From: an uncultured Mycoplasma sp.
GTDB taxonomy: Bacteria > Bacillota_I > Bacilli_A > Mycoplasmatales > Mycoplasmoidaceae
Reading direction: 5' to 3'
Length of the DNA: 8,243 nucleotides
Assembly (NCBI GenBank): GCA_947177535.1
Contig: CAMWUV010000022.1
Location: 1-8,243, forward strand
Shown here: in pieces, positions 6,147 through 8,243 of the stretch
Layout: the number at the start of each line of letters is the position of its first letter
How positions within the stretch are numbered: the stretch's first letter is position 1
The notes under the pieces: generated by a model
Database searches by the model: none
What the model was told of the DNA's origin: nothing
What the model saw: the letters and a program-made list of their open reading frames with translations, nothing else
Position numbers and translations under genes: made by a program

Positions 6147-8189
6147 ATGAAAATAAGCAAATATTTAGGTAAATATAATTTTATAGATTATTATACAAAA
6201 CCAAAAGGTTTATGGTTTTTTACTATTCAAGAAATAGAATCAAAACTAGAATCTGATATCTTATTTTATAAAAACAAAAACAAATTAAAAGATGCAAGTA
6301 TTAGCAAAAACATAGAAAATGATGATAATGAAGAAGAAAATTTGGATGAAAGTTTAGAAATTGATAGTTATGAATTTTACAAACAATATAAAGAAGCAAA
6401 TCCTTTAGAACTTAAAAATGATAATATTTACATCATCCAAGGAAACATAATAGACCAAGAGTCTAGAAAATATATTATTAAAACACACAAAAAAATAAAA
6501 AAATACTATGACTTAGAAAAAGAATACAAAAATAAAACAAATGAACAGCAAGCTAAAAAAACAGAAGAACTAATCAGAAAAAATGATTTAATAATAATTT
6601 TTCAACCTGTTTTTATTTATCAAAATCTAATAACAAAACCAGACGCATTAGTTAAAAATGGAAATGAAATAAAAATTATTGAAACTAAAGGCACTACAAC
6701 TGCTAAGTTTGTTCATTATCTTGATTTATTTTTTCAAATGAATGTTATTGAAAGTCAAAGTTATTTAAAAAACTTAGATTTTACTTATGAATATGAATTA
6801 TGCCTAATTGAATATAATTTTTTAAATAAAAATTTGGTGTCACTTGAAACCACACCATACATAAATTTATCTAAAACTGTAAACTTTCCAGATTTTCAAA
6901 AAAGAGGAATTACATCAATTAATGAAATTGTTAAATTAAAAAATCAAATTAAAAAAGGAACTCCATACTCAGAAAATTTGGAGCCACTAAAAATAAAAGA
7001 CTTAATGTATAGCAATTTCAGTAAAATTGAATCCAACATAGAGTGTTCACCAAATGGGCAAAGTTCAAAAAAATATAATAGAGCATTTGAATTACTAAAA
7101 AAAATTAATAATGAATTTAGAACTGTTATAACTGATTTGGAAAAACACAAAAGAAAGTTAAATGATGAAAGTGTTCCAATTTTTGAACCGTCTATAAATG
7201 ATAAAAGTCCTATTAAAACATGTGATTATTTCCAACTTGAAAGAAAGCTATATTCACTAATGGGATATAACCTATATGATTATTCAGGAAATGTAGCAGA
7301 TCAAAATAAAGAAAAAATAGAATTTATTAAAAAAAATGACAGTATTGAAAATTTTTTAAAACAACCTAAAAAAAATCCCACATTTTATTTAGATTTATTT
7401 AAAACAAAAGAAAAAATATTAATAAATAATTTAATGAGTGAAGCAAAAATAAATGAAATTCATCTAAATAAAATTTACTTTGACTTCGAAACAATTAACT
7501 CACCAATAAGAGTAATTGATAATTCTTTACCATTTATGCAAATAGTTACTCAGTGTTCAATTATCAAAGCAACTAAAAAAGATAAACCAGAAAATTTAAA
7601 ATGTGAAAATCTTATTATTGATCCAAAAAAAATTAATATTGAATGATTTGAAAAAATTATTGATAAATTATACTTTGGTCCTACACCAGAACTTATTAAT
7701 AAAATGTGAAAAATAAAAAGTCCACACAAAACTTCTTATATTGTTTATAATAAAAATTTTGAGTGTTCTAGACTTAAAGAAATGGCACAATTTATAAACA
7801 AGCCATTATACTACTTTAAAGTATCAGAAATAATAAAAAACATTTACGACTTAGCAGATTTTTTTAAATTAAGTTCTAGTTCTGATTTTGGCTATATTTT
7901 GTTTTTTAAAGAACTTTGTGGCTTTTATTCAATAAAAAAAGTTTTACCCTTAATTGGAAAATATAATAAAAAAATTTATAAAATAGCAAAATGTTTAGAT
8001 TATGGAAATCTTGAAATTAGCAATGGCCAAATATGTCAAGAAGAAACTACAAAAAGGTTTTTTAATTTAATTTCAAATGAAAAATGAAAAAAAATTCAAG
8101 ACGAAATGAAAATATATTGTGAAAATGATGTAAGGTCAATGTTAGCAATTGAGTTATTTATTAATTATTTATTAAAAAATAAAACTTAG
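6147..8189 (+). CDS. DUF2779-type protein: PD-(D/E)XK nuclease fused to DEDDy exonuclease
   Basis: It encodes 680 residues with TGA at W500, W521 and W647. The N-terminal half has a RecB/Cas4-like nuclease core: KPDALVKNGNEIKIIETKG gives D166, E179 and K181, and Q197 follows as a possible motif-III Gln. The opening KPKGLWFF stands where relatives have CPKRLWL. An acidic insert lies near residues 58-73. The C-terminal part from about 440 is the DUF2779 domain with an RNase H-like DEDD exonuclease pattern: YFDFETIN (D446, E448), then YNKNFECSRLKEMA (E539), GFYSIKKVLPLI, and YCENDVRSML with Y657 and D661. The likely role is DNA or RNA processing, but its substrate is unknown to me. The start ATG 6147 lacks a ribosome binding site but fits the family N-terminus (ISKYL). 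No partner gene is next to it. Alternatives such as a purely structural role are unlikely given the intact motifs. Confidence 0.82.
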
Positions 8190-8203
8190 TAATTTTTTAT
8201 TTT
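8176..8203. terminator. Possible A/T-only bidirectional terminator hairpin
   Basis: AAAATAAAA (8176-8184) and TTTTATTTT (8195-8203) can form a 9-bp stem with a 10-base loop between the convergent ends of the DUF2779 gene and the next minus-strand gene. The stem has no G-C pair, so it would be weak. Confidence 0.25.
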
Positions 8204-8243
8204 AGTTGTAATTAAATAAAGAAATTTGGTCATCATCATCAAG
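8202..8243 (-). CDS. C-terminal end of a clamp-binding protein, possibly DNA polymerase III PolC
   Basis: Only the last 13 codons and the TAA stop (8204-8202) are in the window; they read LDDDDQISLFNYN. QISLF after an acidic run matches the beta-clamp-binding pentapeptide QL(S/D)LF that ends PolC of low-GC Gram-positive relatives, which usually stop right after LF. Here NYN follows. Other clamp-binding proteins would fit too. A second minus-strand frame is also open with TGA as Trp, so the assignment rests on the motif alone. The gene converges on the DUF2779 gene with 12 bases between the stop codons. Confidence 0.4.
   Translation of the reverse strand, partial: LDDDDQISLFNYN

Noticed and set aside
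6944..7150. Minus-strand open frame opposite the DUF2779 gene
   Set aside because: It lies inside a continuous 680-codon plus-strand gene and has no initiation signal.

Overview
The window comes from an AT-rich, wall-less bacterium of the class Mollicutes (Mycoplasma/Ureaplasma/Spiroplasma-like) that uses genetic code 4. The direct evidence is that six coding regions are interrupted by in-frame TGA at positions where their families are conserved, several of them at a normal tryptophan (for example the DQWDWE motif of AsnA). Read with TGA as Trp, every gene is intact. I cannot place the genus. Frequent TGA=Trp argues against Acholeplasma and phytoplasmas.

Layout from left to right: the 3' end of tlyA (rRNA 2'-O-methyltransferase, +) overlaps dinB (Y-family DNA polymerase IV, +) by 11 bases. 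dinB converges on asnA (asparagine synthetase A, -) with one base between the stop codons. A strong hairpin terminator for asnA lies inside the end of dinB. Next, all on the minus strand, come a small membrane protein of unknown function, a 12-helix MFS transporter with a clear terminator, the tmRNA gene ssrA with its own terminator, and a ferritin-like protein. The ferritin-like gene is divergent from a large plus-strand nuclease of the DUF2779 type, and their two promoters appear to share a -35 region. At the right edge the last codons of a minus-strand gene end in a sliding-clamp-binding motif and may be the tail of polC.

The genes fall into loose themes rather than one pathway: translation and ribosome upkeep (tlyA, ssrA), DNA transactions (dinB, the DUF2779 double nuclease, perhaps polC), and nutrient or metal handling (asnA, MFS, ferritin-like protein). 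I see no mobile element, CRISPR array, phage gene or defence cluster.

The most unusual items are the two-nuclease DUF2779 protein, which lacks the cysteines I associate with an iron-sulfur site in its family; a ferritin fold with a damaged iron site; a 31-residue tmRNA tag ending in ALYA; and the strand-asymmetric terminator shared by dinB and asnA. No stretch longer than about 225 bases lacks a gene.
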